From Ancylobacter lacus (lineage in GTDB: Bacteria; Pseudomonadota; Alphaproteobacteria; Rhizobiales; Xanthobacteraceae), in assembly GCF_018390635.1 (NCBI RefSeq), contig NZ_JAHBGE010000001.1, forward strand, positions 1 through 64,000: DNA of 64,000 nt, read 5' to 3'. Made by a program: the position numbers and the translations under genes. The stretch's first letter is position 1; each line of letters begins with the position of its first letter. The notes under the pieces are model-generated. The model was not told where the DNA came from, made no database searches, and saw only the letters and a list, made by a program, of their open reading frames with translations. Below are positions 24,222 through 32,279 of this stretch, in pieces.

Positions 24222-25112
24222 ATGCTGACGGATGCAGGACAGCAGGCCTCCTTGACCGCGGCGGACCGGGCCGAGGGCGCGAAGCTCGGAATGTCCTTCC
24301 ATTCGATCGGCAGGGTCGTCGATAAGCTGGGAACGGACGATTTCCACCGCACGCTGCGGGCGGCCCTGTATGAGATAACCGGCTTCAACAGCTGCGTAAT
24401 CCTGGCTTTTTCCAGTGTCGATGCGCCGGTTGTGCTGGAACGCTGCTCGACCATCCAGCCGGACCGCTTCCGTCACTGCTACATGCAGCAGGCCTACCGG
24501 CTGGATCCGTTCTACATGGCGGCGGTGCAGCGCATGGATATCGGCGTGAGCCGCTGCAATGAAATCTTCGACTATGATTTCGCGGCGAGCGACTACCACA
24601 AGCTCTATTACAAGGATGTGCCCCTTATCGACGAGATCGGCATTCTGTGCCCGGTGACGGACCAGCGAACCATCCATATCTCGCTGGGGCGGTGCGACGG
24701 TTCGCAGCGTTTCGATCCCTCGGTGCTGGAGAATCTGCACGCCGCGGAGCCGCTGCTGGCCTCGCTGGTGCGGAAGCAGGCGCTGCTGCGGCCGGACCTG
24801 TGCCAGCGCGCGGCGCCGCCGAGCCAGACGGCCCGGGCTGAAGCTGTCGACACCTCGTGGCTGCGGCGTTTCAATGCCACCCGCCGGGAGGTCGAGGTCG
24901 CCACCCTCGTGCTGCGCGGCCACACCAACGGCTCCATCGCCTGTGTGCTCGGCATTTCCGAGGACACGGTGAAGGTGCACCGCAAGCGTCTTTACGGGAA
25001 GCTGAACATCTCCTCGCAGGCGGAGCTTTTCATGAGCTACATGGAAAACCGGACCGACGAGGACCCGGACGCGCCGATGCCGGCCGCGTGCCACCTCCTT
25101 CTGGGTCATTGA
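24222..25112 (+). CDS. LuxR family transcriptional regulator
   Basis: A 296-aa protein with a C-terminal LuxR-type helix-turn-helix at about residues 223-280: FNATRREVEVATLVLRG, then TNGSIACVLGISEDTVKVHRK. The N-terminal 200 residues are a GAF/autoinducer-like sensor without the fully conserved W-Y-D-W set of acyl-homoserine-lactone receptors as far as I can see, so it may be a LuxR solo. It likely controls the ggt/importer/monooxygenase genes upstream. The ATG at 24222 follows GGGAGAATTC. Confidence 0.85.
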   Translation: MLTDAGQQASLTAADRAEGAKLGMSFHSIGRVVDKLGTDDFHRTLRAALYEITGFNSCVILAFSSVDAPVVLERCSTIQPDRFRHCYMQQAYRLDPFYMAAVQRMDIGVSRCNEIFDYDFAASDYHKLYYKDVPLIDEIGILCPVTDQRTIHISLGRCDGSQRFDPSVLENLHAAEPLLASLVRKQALLRPDLCQRAAPPSQTARAEAVDTSWLRRFNATRREVEVATLVLRGHTNGSIACVLGISEDTVKVHRKRLYGKLNISSQAELFMSYMENRTDEDPDAPMPAACHLLLGH

Positions 25113-25233
25113 GGCGGTCGCTGTCCGATCCGCCCGCCGCCCAGCGCGCCGCGCCGCCTTTCCGCGCCGGCCGGATGGAGGCCCGGCGCTCCAGTTCCCC
25201 GACCACCGCGCCGCCCCGCCCGCGAGCCGGCGA

Positions 25234-25440
25234 TCATCCGGCCGGAATCGCCGCGCCGCGCGACATAGCTTGTCCGGGCCCGTAGCCCAGCTTCTTCAGC
25301 AGGGCCCTGGCCTTTTCGGGGTCATGGTTCGGCCGGTACTTCAGGCAGAACGCCGGGTCGTTGCCGAAGACGCCGCGCGAGACAGAACAGGCTTCCGGCA
25401 GCGAAAGGTCGCCATAGATGCCCGTTGCGGCGGGCGGCGG
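25234..25440 (-). pseudogene. Remnant of a family 5 (peptide/nickel) ABC binding protein
   Basis: The minus strand encodes YRPNHDPEKARALLKKLGYG, the hallmark C-lobe segment of SBP_bac_5 proteins, preceded by FGNDPAFCLKY. The rest of the roughly 500-aa protein is absent on both sides and no proper start exists. It is a degraded piece of a former peptide-type importer. Confidence 0.6.
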
Positions 25441-25889
25441 ACATGAGGGGGCGATCTCGCGGACGATAAGCCCGCGAGTGGTCCCGCACACGGTCTGATG
25501 GTGGTCCGTTTGCCGCCTCCGACGCGGTGTCGTTCCCCGGAGGCGCGTCGCGCGAAGTGCCCTTCCGCTGGGGGCTGAAGCTGATTTAGGCAGGAATGCA
25601 AGTCAATCGAATTTCAGAAATGACGATGATATTTCCTGCCTTGAAACTGAAATGATGCCTTTGCCGAAATTCGTTTCAAAAATGGCCCGCCCTCACAGGT
25701 CGCCCGGCACCAGGTCGCCCCACTCCTCGTGGATGCGCTCGATGAAGTGCAGCCGGCCTATGGCGTCCTCGCCGATCCGCAGCGCGACCGCCGAATGGTT
25801 GGTCATCCCTGCACGGATGGGCAGGACGGCCGGAAGCGGGCTGGCAGCCATCCTGCGGTTTTCCGGGAGCGGACGATCGCGGCGGGGTG
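25441..25889. other. Mostly non-coding region with an A/T-rich patch
   Basis: An A/T-rich patch at 25575-25690 with repeated CTGAAAT-like words stands out from the GC-rich surroundings. A possible 37-aa minus-strand frame (25693-25806, MTNHSAVAL, then EEWGDLVPGDL) is too weak to call. Nothing else is supported. Confidence 0.4.
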
Positions 25890-26519
25890 TCAGCGGTTGA
25901 AGCTGCGCGTCGCGTCGCAGCCCTGGCCGACGCCGCAGCTGCGGGTCGCGGTGCCGCCATAGCGGCCGGTGGAGTTGCGGGTCGCGGTGCACGAGCCGTC
26001 GGAGCAGGTGCGCACCTGATCGGTGCTCGCGCCATAATAGCCGGTGGCTCCGCGCGCGCCGGTGCAGGTGCCGTTGGCGCAGGTCACGCCGCGGTAGCCG
26101 GAGGTGACATGGGGGGGCGGCGGCGCGTAGGGGGGATAGGCGCCCCAGCGGCCATACCAGGGGTAGGCGCGGTAGTAGGTGTCCCAGTAGGCACGGCCGA
26201 ACGGCACCACCACGACCCCGACCGCGGGGGCGACCGGCGCCGTGAGAACGACCGGCGCGCCGTGATAGATCACCTGAATATAGCTCGCCGCCACCCAGCC
26301 GCGGTAGGGCCCGAAGCCGATGTCGCACCAGCTGTAGCCGCTGACACAGCCATAGGTGGTGATCCGCGTGCCGGCCGGAACCTGCGTCACGGCGGGATAG
26401 GAGGTGGAAGGTCCGGCGCGCAGGTTCACATTGGCGGTCGCGACCGCCGGTGTGGCGGCCATGCCGGCAGAGGTGCCGGCAAGCACCAGAAGGGCGGTGA
26501 GGATGAGTTTTCTAAGCAT
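25890..26519 (-). CDS. Exported SH3b-domain protein
   Basis: A 209-aa protein with a signal peptide (MLRKLILTALLVLAGTSAGM, cleavage near MAA). A bacterial SH3 domain follows at about residues 28-85 (ANVNLRAGPSTSYPAV, then GWVAASYIQV). A hydrophobic/Tyr-Pro-rich linker comes next (YYRAYPWYGRWGAYPPYAPP), then a Cys/Thr-rich C-terminal part with repeated (R)G-x-T-C-x-(N/D)-G-(T/S)-C-T units (VTCANGTCTG, RTCSDGSCTA). SH3b domains usually bind cell-wall peptides. The repeated Cys units near the end are odd. The ATG at 26519 starts the signal peptide. Confidence 0.85.
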   Translation of the reverse strand: MLRKLILTALLVLAGTSAGMAATPAVATANVNLRAGPSTSYPAVTQVPAGTRITTYGCVSGYSWCDIGFGPYRGWVAASYIQVIYHGAPVVLTAPVAPAVGVVVVPFGRAYWDTYYRAYPWYGRWGAYPPYAPPPPHVTSGYRGVTCANGTCTGARGATGYYGASTDQVRTCSDGSCTATRNSTGRYGGTATRSCGVGQGCDATRSFNR

Positions 26520-26729
26520 GCAGAGGACCTCGTTTGGCAACCTCGCGCGCCGTTGCCGTGCCCGAGGAGAGGTTAAGTCTAGCGCAGGCTTTCCTAACAT
26601 CGACGTACCATCGCCGAGGCTCCTCCCATCCCCTGTCTCACCCGATCTCCATCGAACCGACGCGCTGCCGCGTCCGGAAACCGGCGGGGGCTGACGGAAG
26701 AAGGATTTGGGGAAGCGCCGGAAGCCGCC

Positions 26730-27704
26730 TCAGGTGCCGGGTGCGAGGGTGGCGTTCCTGCGCAGGGCAACGGCTTCGTCGAGAAGCCAGGAGCGGAAAA
26801 TCCGTACCCGTGGATCGTCCAGCCGCGATTCGTGGATGAGCAGGTAGTATTCGCCTGCGCTGGCGATCTCGCTTGAATAGGGAATGCAGAGACCTCGCGC
26901 ACCTTCTTCCTGGGTCAGGAGAATGTCCGGCACCAGCGCAATGCCGCGCCCCTGCCGCGCCGCATCAAGCGCCATGAAGAAATGGCCGAATTGCAGATGG
27001 GGGTCGCTTTCGGCCTCGTAGCGCACGCCATTGGCCCGCAGCCAGTCCGGCCAGGCGTAGCGCCGCGTGGTGGTGTGGATCAGCGGGTAGGCGAGGAGAT
27101 CGGACGCCTCCTTCACCTCGGCCTCCAGCAGCGCGGGCACGCAGACCGGCACCAGCCGATCCGGGAAAAGCTCGTCCGCGTGCACGCCGTCCCAGCGGGT
27201 GACCATCGGCAGCTCGATCCGCGGCTGGTTGCGCTCATACCGCCGGCCGGGCAGCCGCCCGACCCGGATGGCGATGTCGGCGTCGTGGGCGAGGAGATCG
27301 GCCGCCTCGATCGAGGAGACGATGCGCGCTTCGATCTCGGGATGCCGTGCAATCAGAAGGTGCAGCCGGGGCATCAGCCAGACGGTCGCTATGGTCGGCA
27401 GGGCACTGATGGTGACCGCGGGATCGCTGCGCCGGCGCGCCAGCCGCAGCGTGGCGCGCTCCAGCTCGTCGAACACGCCCTCGATAACGCGGAAGAACTG
27501 CTCGCCCTCGGCGGTGAGCTCGATCCGCCGGGTGTGGCGGACGAACAGCTCCTGACCGAGCTCGCTCTCCAGCTCCTTCACCTGCCGGCTGACCGCGCCC
27601 TGCGTCAGGTGGAGCTCCTCCGCCGCGCGGGTGAAGGAGAGATGCCGCGCCGCGGCCTCGAAACCCTTCAGCGCATTCAAAGGCGGCAGTCGCCTCTTTC
27701 GCAT
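26730..27704 (-). CDS. LysR family regulator (GcvA-like)
   Basis: A 324-aa regulator with an N-terminal winged helix-turn-helix (residues 6-65: PPLNALKGFEAAARHLSFTR, then QGAVSRQVKELE) and a C-terminal effector domain. The opening LPPLNALKGFEAAAR is typical of the GcvA subgroup. It is divergent from the nine-gene operon starting at 27867, so it is the likely local activator. The 162-bp gap holds two palindromes (27719-27741 and 27751-27763) that could be its sites. Confidence 0.93.
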   Translation of the reverse strand: MRKRRLPPLNALKGFEAAARHLSFTRAAEELHLTQGAVSRQVKELESELGQELFVRHTRRIELTAEGEQFFRVIEGVFDELERATLRLARRRSDPAVTISALPTIATVWLMPRLHLLIARHPEIEARIVSSIEAADLLAHDADIAIRVGRLPGRRYERNQPRIELPMVTRWDGVHADELFPDRLVPVCVPALLEAEVKEASDLLAYPLIHTTTRRYAWPDWLRANGVRYEAESDPHLQFGHFFMALDAARQGRGIALVPDILLTQEEGARGLCIPYSSEIASAGEYYLLIHESRLDDPRVRIFRSWLLDEAVALRRNATLAPGT

Positions 27705-27718
27705 TCAGCACCTCCGTC

Positions 27719-27763
27719 ATGCATGAGGCTAGCTCATGCATAAGGCCTGAACAAATCGTTTGT
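27719..27763. promoter_or_regulatory. Two palindromes in the LysR/operon divergent region
   Basis: ATGCATGA-GGCTAGC-TCATGCAT (27719-27741) is a perfect 8-7-8 inverted repeat that overlaps the immediate upstream region of the LysR gene. ACAAA-TCG-TTTGT (27751-27763) is a second, perfect 5-3-5 repeat 10 bp further. Such paired sites are typical of LysR autoregulation and activation; the assignment is inference from position. Confidence 0.6.
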
Positions 27764-27866
27764 GGCCCACCCCGTCGCCCGGCATCGTGGCGCCATCCGA
27801 TTTCCACCGACCGCCACCGTCTTCCACCCCATCCCGGAGCATCGCCGCTTCCGGGCGAGGTTTCCC

Positions 27867-29363
27867 ATGTCCTTTTCCGATGAAGCGCTTGTCGCCACCG
27901 GCATCGCCAAGACCTATGGCGCGACCTGCGCGCTGCGTGACGCGCGGCTGACCCTGCGGCGCGGCCGCGTCCATGCCCTGCTCGGCGAGAACGGGGCGGG
28001 GAAGTCGACGCTGGTGAAGATCCTCGTCGGCGCGGTGACGCCCGACGCCGGGCGGGTCGAGATCGGGGGCGCGGCCGCGTCGCTGGGTTCGGTGCCGCAG
28101 GCCATCCGCGCCGGCATCGTCCCGATCCACCAGCATCTCAGCCTGTTCCCGGAATTGAGCGTGCACGAGAACCTCTCTGCCTTCGCCCTGGCGGACGGTG
28201 GCCTGTGGGCGCGGCGGCGTCTGGTCGACGCCGCGCGCGCAAAGGCGTGGCTCGCCGACGTCGGCCTCGCCGTCGATCTCGCCGCGCCGCTCGGCAGCCT
28301 GTCGCTGGGCGAGCGCCAGCTTGTGGAAGTGGCTCGCGCCCTCAGCCTCGACTGCCGCGTGCTGGTTCTCGACGAGCCGACCGCGGCGCTGAACGCCGGG
28401 GAGGCCGAGCGCCTTTTCACCGTGGTGCGCCGTCTTTGCGCGGCCGGAACGGCTGCCCTTTTCATCTCCCACCGCTTCGATGAGATCGAGGCGCTCGCCG
28501 ACGACATCAGCGTGCTGCGGGACGGGCGCACCGTGATCGACGCGGCCCCGGTCGGCCGGCACAGCCGCTATGAACTGACCCATGCGATGCTCGGCGCCGG
28601 CGTCGAAGCCGCCGTCCCGCGGCCCGCCCACCGGGCCGAGCCGGTGCTGGTCGGGCGCGGCTTCGGCGGCGCGCGCGACGGCGGCACCAGCATCACCGTC
28701 CATGCCGGGGAGATCGTCGGGCTGGCAGGGCTCATCGGCTCCGGCGCGCTGGAACTCGCGGCGTGGCTGGCGGGTGCCGCCAGCGGCGCAGGGGCGCTCA
28801 CGATCGCCGGAGAGCCAATAGAGCCGGGAAACCGGGCACGGGCCGCCGCACTCGGCATCGCCTATGTTCCCGCCGACCGCCATGCCGAGGGCCTGTTCGC
28901 CGCGCTTTCCGCGCGCCGCAACGTCTCGGTCGCAGCCTTGGGCGGCCTGGCGCGCTTCGGCTGGCTGCGCAGGGCCGCGGAGGCGGAGCGGGTCGACCCG
29001 CTGCTGCGTCGGCTGAAGCTGCACCCGGCGCTGCCTGATGGCGAGGCGACGACCTTCAGCGGCGGCAACCAGCAGAAACTGCTGATCGGCCGGTGCCTCG
29101 CCCTGCCGGGCCTGAAGGCGATGGTGCTGCTGGAGCCGACGCGGGGCGTCGATGTCGCCGCCCGGGCCGTCATCCATGACGCCATCCGCGACGCCGCGGC
29201 ATCGGGGGTCGCGGTGCTGGTCGCTACCAGCGACCTCGATGAACTTATGGTCCTCGCCCATCGCTACCTCATCGTCCGCGAGGGTGCACTGGCGGCCGAG
29301 CTGCCACGCGCGGCTCCCCGCACCGTGCTGCTGTCCGCCCTGTCGGGGAGCCTTGCGGCATGA
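27867..29363 (+). CDS. Sugar-type ABC transporter ATPase (two nucleotide-binding domains)
   Basis: A 498-aa RbsA/MglA/LsrA-type double ATPase. The N-half has Walker A GENGAGKST, signature LSLGERQLVEVARAL and Walker B LVLDEPTAAL. The C-half has a degenerate Walker region (GEIVGLAGLIGSGALELAAW), PADRHAEGLF, FSGGNQQKLLIGRCL and LLEPTRGVDVAAR. The start is the ATG at 27867. It is first in an operon with the same order as lsrACDB (ATPase, two permeases, binding protein). The stop overlaps the next start (ATGA). Confidence 0.93.
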   Translation: MSFSDEALVATGIAKTYGATCALRDARLTLRRGRVHALLGENGAGKSTLVKILVGAVTPDAGRVEIGGAAASLGSVPQAIRAGIVPIHQHLSLFPELSVHENLSAFALADGGLWARRRLVDAARAKAWLADVGLAVDLAAPLGSLSLGERQLVEVARALSLDCRVLVLDEPTAALNAGEAERLFTVVRRLCAAGTAALFISHRFDEIEALADDISVLRDGRTVIDAAPVGRHSRYELTHAMLGAGVEAAVPRPAHRAEPVLVGRGFGGARDGGTSITVHAGEIVGLAGLIGSGALELAAWLAGAASGAGALTIAGEPIEPGNRARAAALGIAYVPADRHAEGLFAALSARRNVSVAALGGLARFGWLRRAAEAERVDPLLRRLKLHPALPDGEATTFSGGNQQKLLIGRCLALPGLKAMVLLEPTRGVDVAARAVIHDAIRDAAASGVAVLVATSDLDELMVLAHRYLIVREGALAAELPRAAPRTVLLSALSGSLAA

Positions 29364-30340
29364 TGAGCAAGCGCGTGCCCTTTGCCCCCTCCCTACCGCG
29401 TCTGTCCCGGCCGCCGGCGGCGGCGCTGGTCTGTCTCGGCCTCTTCCTGCTCTGCTGCCTGCTGGTGCCGCGCTTTGCCACCTACGGCAATCTCGAGAAC
29501 GTGCTGCGTGTCGGCGCCATTCTCTGCATCGTCGCCTGCGGGCAGGCGATCGTCATCATCCTTGGTGGGATCGAGTTTTCCTTCGGGGCCTCCGCCGCGC
29601 TGGCCAGCGTCGTCACCGTGATGGTGCTGCCGGCCGTCGGGCCTGTTGCCGGCCTTGTGGCGGGCGCCGCCAGCGTGATCGGCATAGGGCTGGTGAATGG
29701 CTGGCTGGTGGGGCGCATGGTGCTGCCGCCGGTTATCGTGACGCTCGGCACCTTGATGATGGCGTCCGGCGCTGCCTCCTGGCTGGTCGGAGGCTTGCCG
29801 CTCGATGCGCCGCCCTCGGCCGTGTTCTCCTGGCCGGCGCGCGGACGTGTCCTCGGCGTTCCCGTGCCGATACTGGCTGCCGTGCTGGCCTGCACGGTGC
29901 TGCACGTCCTGCTGGCGCATGGCCGGATCGGGCGGCTCTGGTACCATGTCGGCGCCAATCCGCTGGCCGCCCGCCTCGCGGGACTCGATGCGGCCCGTAT
30001 CACCCTGCTGGGCTATGCCACCGCCGGTGCCTTCTGCGCGGTCGGGGCGATCATCCTCACCAGCCGCGTCGCCTCCGGCCAGCCGGCCCTCGCGCCGAAC
30101 CTGCCGTTTGAAACGATCGCGGCCTGCGCCATTGGCGGACTGCCGCTGGCGGGCGGGCGCGGGCATGTGCTCCAGGTGGTGTTCGGCGTCCTCATCGTCG
30201 CGATGCTGAACAACGCGGTGGTCCTCATCAACCTGCCGGTCGCCTGGCAACTGGTGCTGCTCGGGCTCGCGGTGCTGGCCGCCGTCGGTCTGCAGCGGGA
30301 TTGGGCGGTGCTGAAGCGCCTTGCCGGGAGGTCCCGATGA
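29360..30340 (+). CDS. Sugar-type ABC transporter permease 1
   Basis: A 326-aa BPD_transp_2 (RbsC-like) inner-membrane protein with about 9-10 helices. Landmarks: NVLRVGAILCIVACGQAIVI, GGIEFSFGASAALAS and the C-terminal CAIGGLPLAGGRG coupling region. Overlaps at both ends (ATGA) couple it to the ATPase and to permease 2, with which it probably forms a heterodimer. Confidence 0.9.
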   Translation: MMSKRVPFAPSLPRLSRPPAAALVCLGLFLLCCLLVPRFATYGNLENVLRVGAILCIVACGQAIVIILGGIEFSFGASAALASVVTVMVLPAVGPVAGLVAGAASVIGIGLVNGWLVGRMVLPPVIVTLGTLMMASGAASWLVGGLPLDAPPSAVFSWPARGRVLGVPVPILAAVLACTVLHVLLAHGRIGRLWYHVGANPLAARLAGLDAARITLLGYATAGAFCAVGAIILTSRVASGQPALAPNLPFETIAACAIGGLPLAGGRGHVLQVVFGVLIVAMLNNAVVLINLPVAWQLVLLGLAVLAAVGLQRDWAVLKRLAGRSR

Positions 30341-31314
30341 CGCGGTTGTCAGATGGTAGCGTCCGCTTTCTCGTCGCACCCGCTTCGATCCTCGCCGCGC
30401 TGGCGCTGTTCGGCATCGCCGCGCCGGACTTCCTGACGCCCGACAACGGCTTCAGCATCGCCAGCCAGATCTGGGTCCTTGCCCTGCTCGCGGTGGGGCA
30501 GATGTTCGCCATCGCGGTACGCGGCTTCGATATCTCGGTCGGCGCGGTCGCCGCGCTGTCGGGCACGCTGGGCGTGATGGCCGCGAACGCGCTGGGCCTG
30601 CCGGCCCTGCTCCTCGCCCTGCCCGTGGGGCTCGCCTGCGGAACGGTGAATGGCTGGCTGGTCGGCCATGCCCGGTTCCAGCCCATCGTCGCCACGCTCG
30701 GCACGCTGCTGGCGGTGAAAGGTCTCGCGCTTCTCGTCACCGGCGATGGGCAGGCGGTGCCGCTGACCGCCGGCGACACGGCGGGCCTCGCCTTCGACGC
30801 GGTGCTGGGGCTGCCGCCGCTGGGCTGGATCGCTCTCGGCTGCATCGCCGCCGCCCATGTCGTGCTCCGCCACCTCGTCGTTGGCCGGCGCATCCTGATG
30901 CTCGGCTCCAACCCGGAGGCGGTGGGGCTGGTGGGCGGCCGGCCGGCCCGCATCGAAATGAGCGCCTATCAGCTCTGCGGTGCCTTCGCCGGACTGGCCG
31001 GCGCCCTGATGGCGGCCCGAGCCGGCGCCGGACTGCCCACCGAAGGTGCCGGCATGGAGCTTCAGTCCATCGCCGCCGCGGTGATCGGGGGCACCGCGCT
31101 CGCTGGCGGCCGGGCGCAGGTGTGGGCCGTGCTTGCCGGCGCCAGCTTCGTGCAGGTGGTCCTCACTGGCCTCAACCTTTCCGGTGTTTCGCCCTTCTTT
31201 GCCCAGATCGCCGTCGGGGCCGTGATCATCGCCTCCGGGCTGATGGATACGGGCCTGCGGTTCCTCCTGTCCGGGCTCTCAAACCCCTTCCAACCCAAAG
31301 GAACGTTCCGATGA
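30337..31314 (+). CDS. Sugar-type ABC transporter permease 2
   Basis: A 325-aa second RbsC-like permease with SQIWVLALLAVGQMFAIAVR, RGFDISVGAVAALSG and AAAVIGGTALAGGRAQVWAV. The start ATG overlaps the stop of permease 1 and the stop overlaps the binding-protein start. Two different permeases are as in Lsr and rhamnose importers. Confidence 0.9.
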   Translation: MTRLSDGSVRFLVAPASILAALALFGIAAPDFLTPDNGFSIASQIWVLALLAVGQMFAIAVRGFDISVGAVAALSGTLGVMAANALGLPALLLALPVGLACGTVNGWLVGHARFQPIVATLGTLLAVKGLALLVTGDGQAVPLTAGDTAGLAFDAVLGLPPLGWIALGCIAAAHVVLRHLVVGRRILMLGSNPEAVGLVGGRPARIEMSAYQLCGAFAGLAGALMAARAGAGLPTEGAGMELQSIAAAVIGGTALAGGRAQVWAVLAGASFVQVVLTGLNLSGVSPFFAQIAVGAVIIASGLMDTGLRFLLSGLSNPFQPKGTFR

Positions 31315-32261
31315 ACCTGTTCCGTGCCGTTTCCCTGGCCGCGCTTCTCCTGTCCGCCTCCGCCCCTGCCATGGCCGGCGAGCCCGTCATCGGGGTCTCC
31401 GTCCCTAATCTCGGCTCGTCCTTCTGGATTTCGGTGCTGTACGGCGTCGACACCGCCGCCAAGGCTGACAAGGCGAGGCTGGTGACGCTCAGCGCCGGCG
31501 GCGACGCCAATTCCAGCCAGCAGATCTCGCAGATCCAGGATCTCATCCAGCGCAAGGTCGACGCGATCATCGTCGGCGCCACCAATGGCGATGCGGTGAA
31601 GGCGGTGGTCGAGCGGGCCGTGGCGGCCGGCATTCCGGTGGTCGGCATCTCCTCGCCGCCCAGCACGGGCAAGCTCGCCGCCGTGGTCAGCGCCGACCAT
31701 TACGACATGGGCAAGCTGCAGGCCGAGTGCCTGGCCAAGGCGATCGGCGGCAAGGGCGAGGTGGCGATGATGGCGGGGCCGAGCGGGCAGGCCTGGTCCG
31801 ATCTGCGCGCGCAGGGCTTCCGCGACACGCTCGCCAAGGAGGCCCCCGGCGTGACCATCGTTGCCGAATCCCGCCTTGCCGACAACCGCAACGCCGCCCT
31901 GACGACGGCGGATGACTGGATCCAGCGTTTCCCCGACCTTGCCGGCGTCTACAGCGCGACCGACGACATGGCCGCGGGCGTCGTTTCCGCGCTGAAAAGC
32001 GCCGGAAAGGGCTCGGTGAAGGTGTCCGCCTCCAACCTCTCGCCGACCGCGCAGCAGATGCTGAAAGACGGCGAGCTCGCCTGCACCTCGATCCAGCAGA
32101 TCGTGGCGCAGGGCAAGGCGGCGCTGGTCCAGGCGGTGGCCGCCGCGACCAAGGGCAAGGTCGAGGCGAAGGTGGTGACGCCCGCCGTGCTGGTCACGCC
32201 GGAGAATGTCGGTAGCGTCGATCTCAGCCTCGTCGTCGCCCCTGCCGATTACCGGCCCTGA
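31311..32261 (+). CDS. Sugar-type ABC transporter substrate-binding protein
   Basis: A 316-aa periplasmic protein with a signal peptide (MNLFRAVSLAALLLSASAP, cleavage near AMA-G) and a periplasmic-binding-protein type I (RbsB-like) fold: VIGVSVPNLGSSFWISVLYG, then IQDLIQRKVDAIIVGATNGD and YSATDDMAAGVVSALK. Ligands of this class are sugars, polyols or small ring compounds. With an aspartate-dehydrogenase-like protein and an amidase downstream, the imported compound may contain nitrogen. The start overlaps the permease 2 stop. Confidence 0.9.
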   Translation: MNLFRAVSLAALLLSASAPAMAGEPVIGVSVPNLGSSFWISVLYGVDTAAKADKARLVTLSAGGDANSSQQISQIQDLIQRKVDAIIVGATNGDAVKAVVERAVAAGIPVVGISSPPSTGKLAAVVSADHYDMGKLQAECLAKAIGGKGEVAMMAGPSGQAWSDLRAQGFRDTLAKEAPGVTIVAESRLADNRNAALTTADDWIQRFPDLAGVYSATDDMAAGVVSALKSAGKGSVKVSASNLSPTAQQMLKDGELACTSIQQIVAQGKAALVQAVAAATKGKVEAKVVTPAVLVTPENVGSVDLSLVVAPADYRP

Positions 32262-32279
32262 CCGCCCCGAGATGGTTCC

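Noticed and set aside
25693-25806. A 37-aa frame (MTNHSAVAL, then EEWGDLVPGDL) on the minus strand
   Set aside because: It looks protein-like but is very short, has no recognisable ribosome site and lies in debris. Not called as a gene.
29360-32261. A genuine LsrACDB autoinducer-2 importer
   Set aside because: Gene order matches but lsrK, lsrF, lsrG and lsrR are missing and the downstream enzymes are unrelated, so the substrate was left open.
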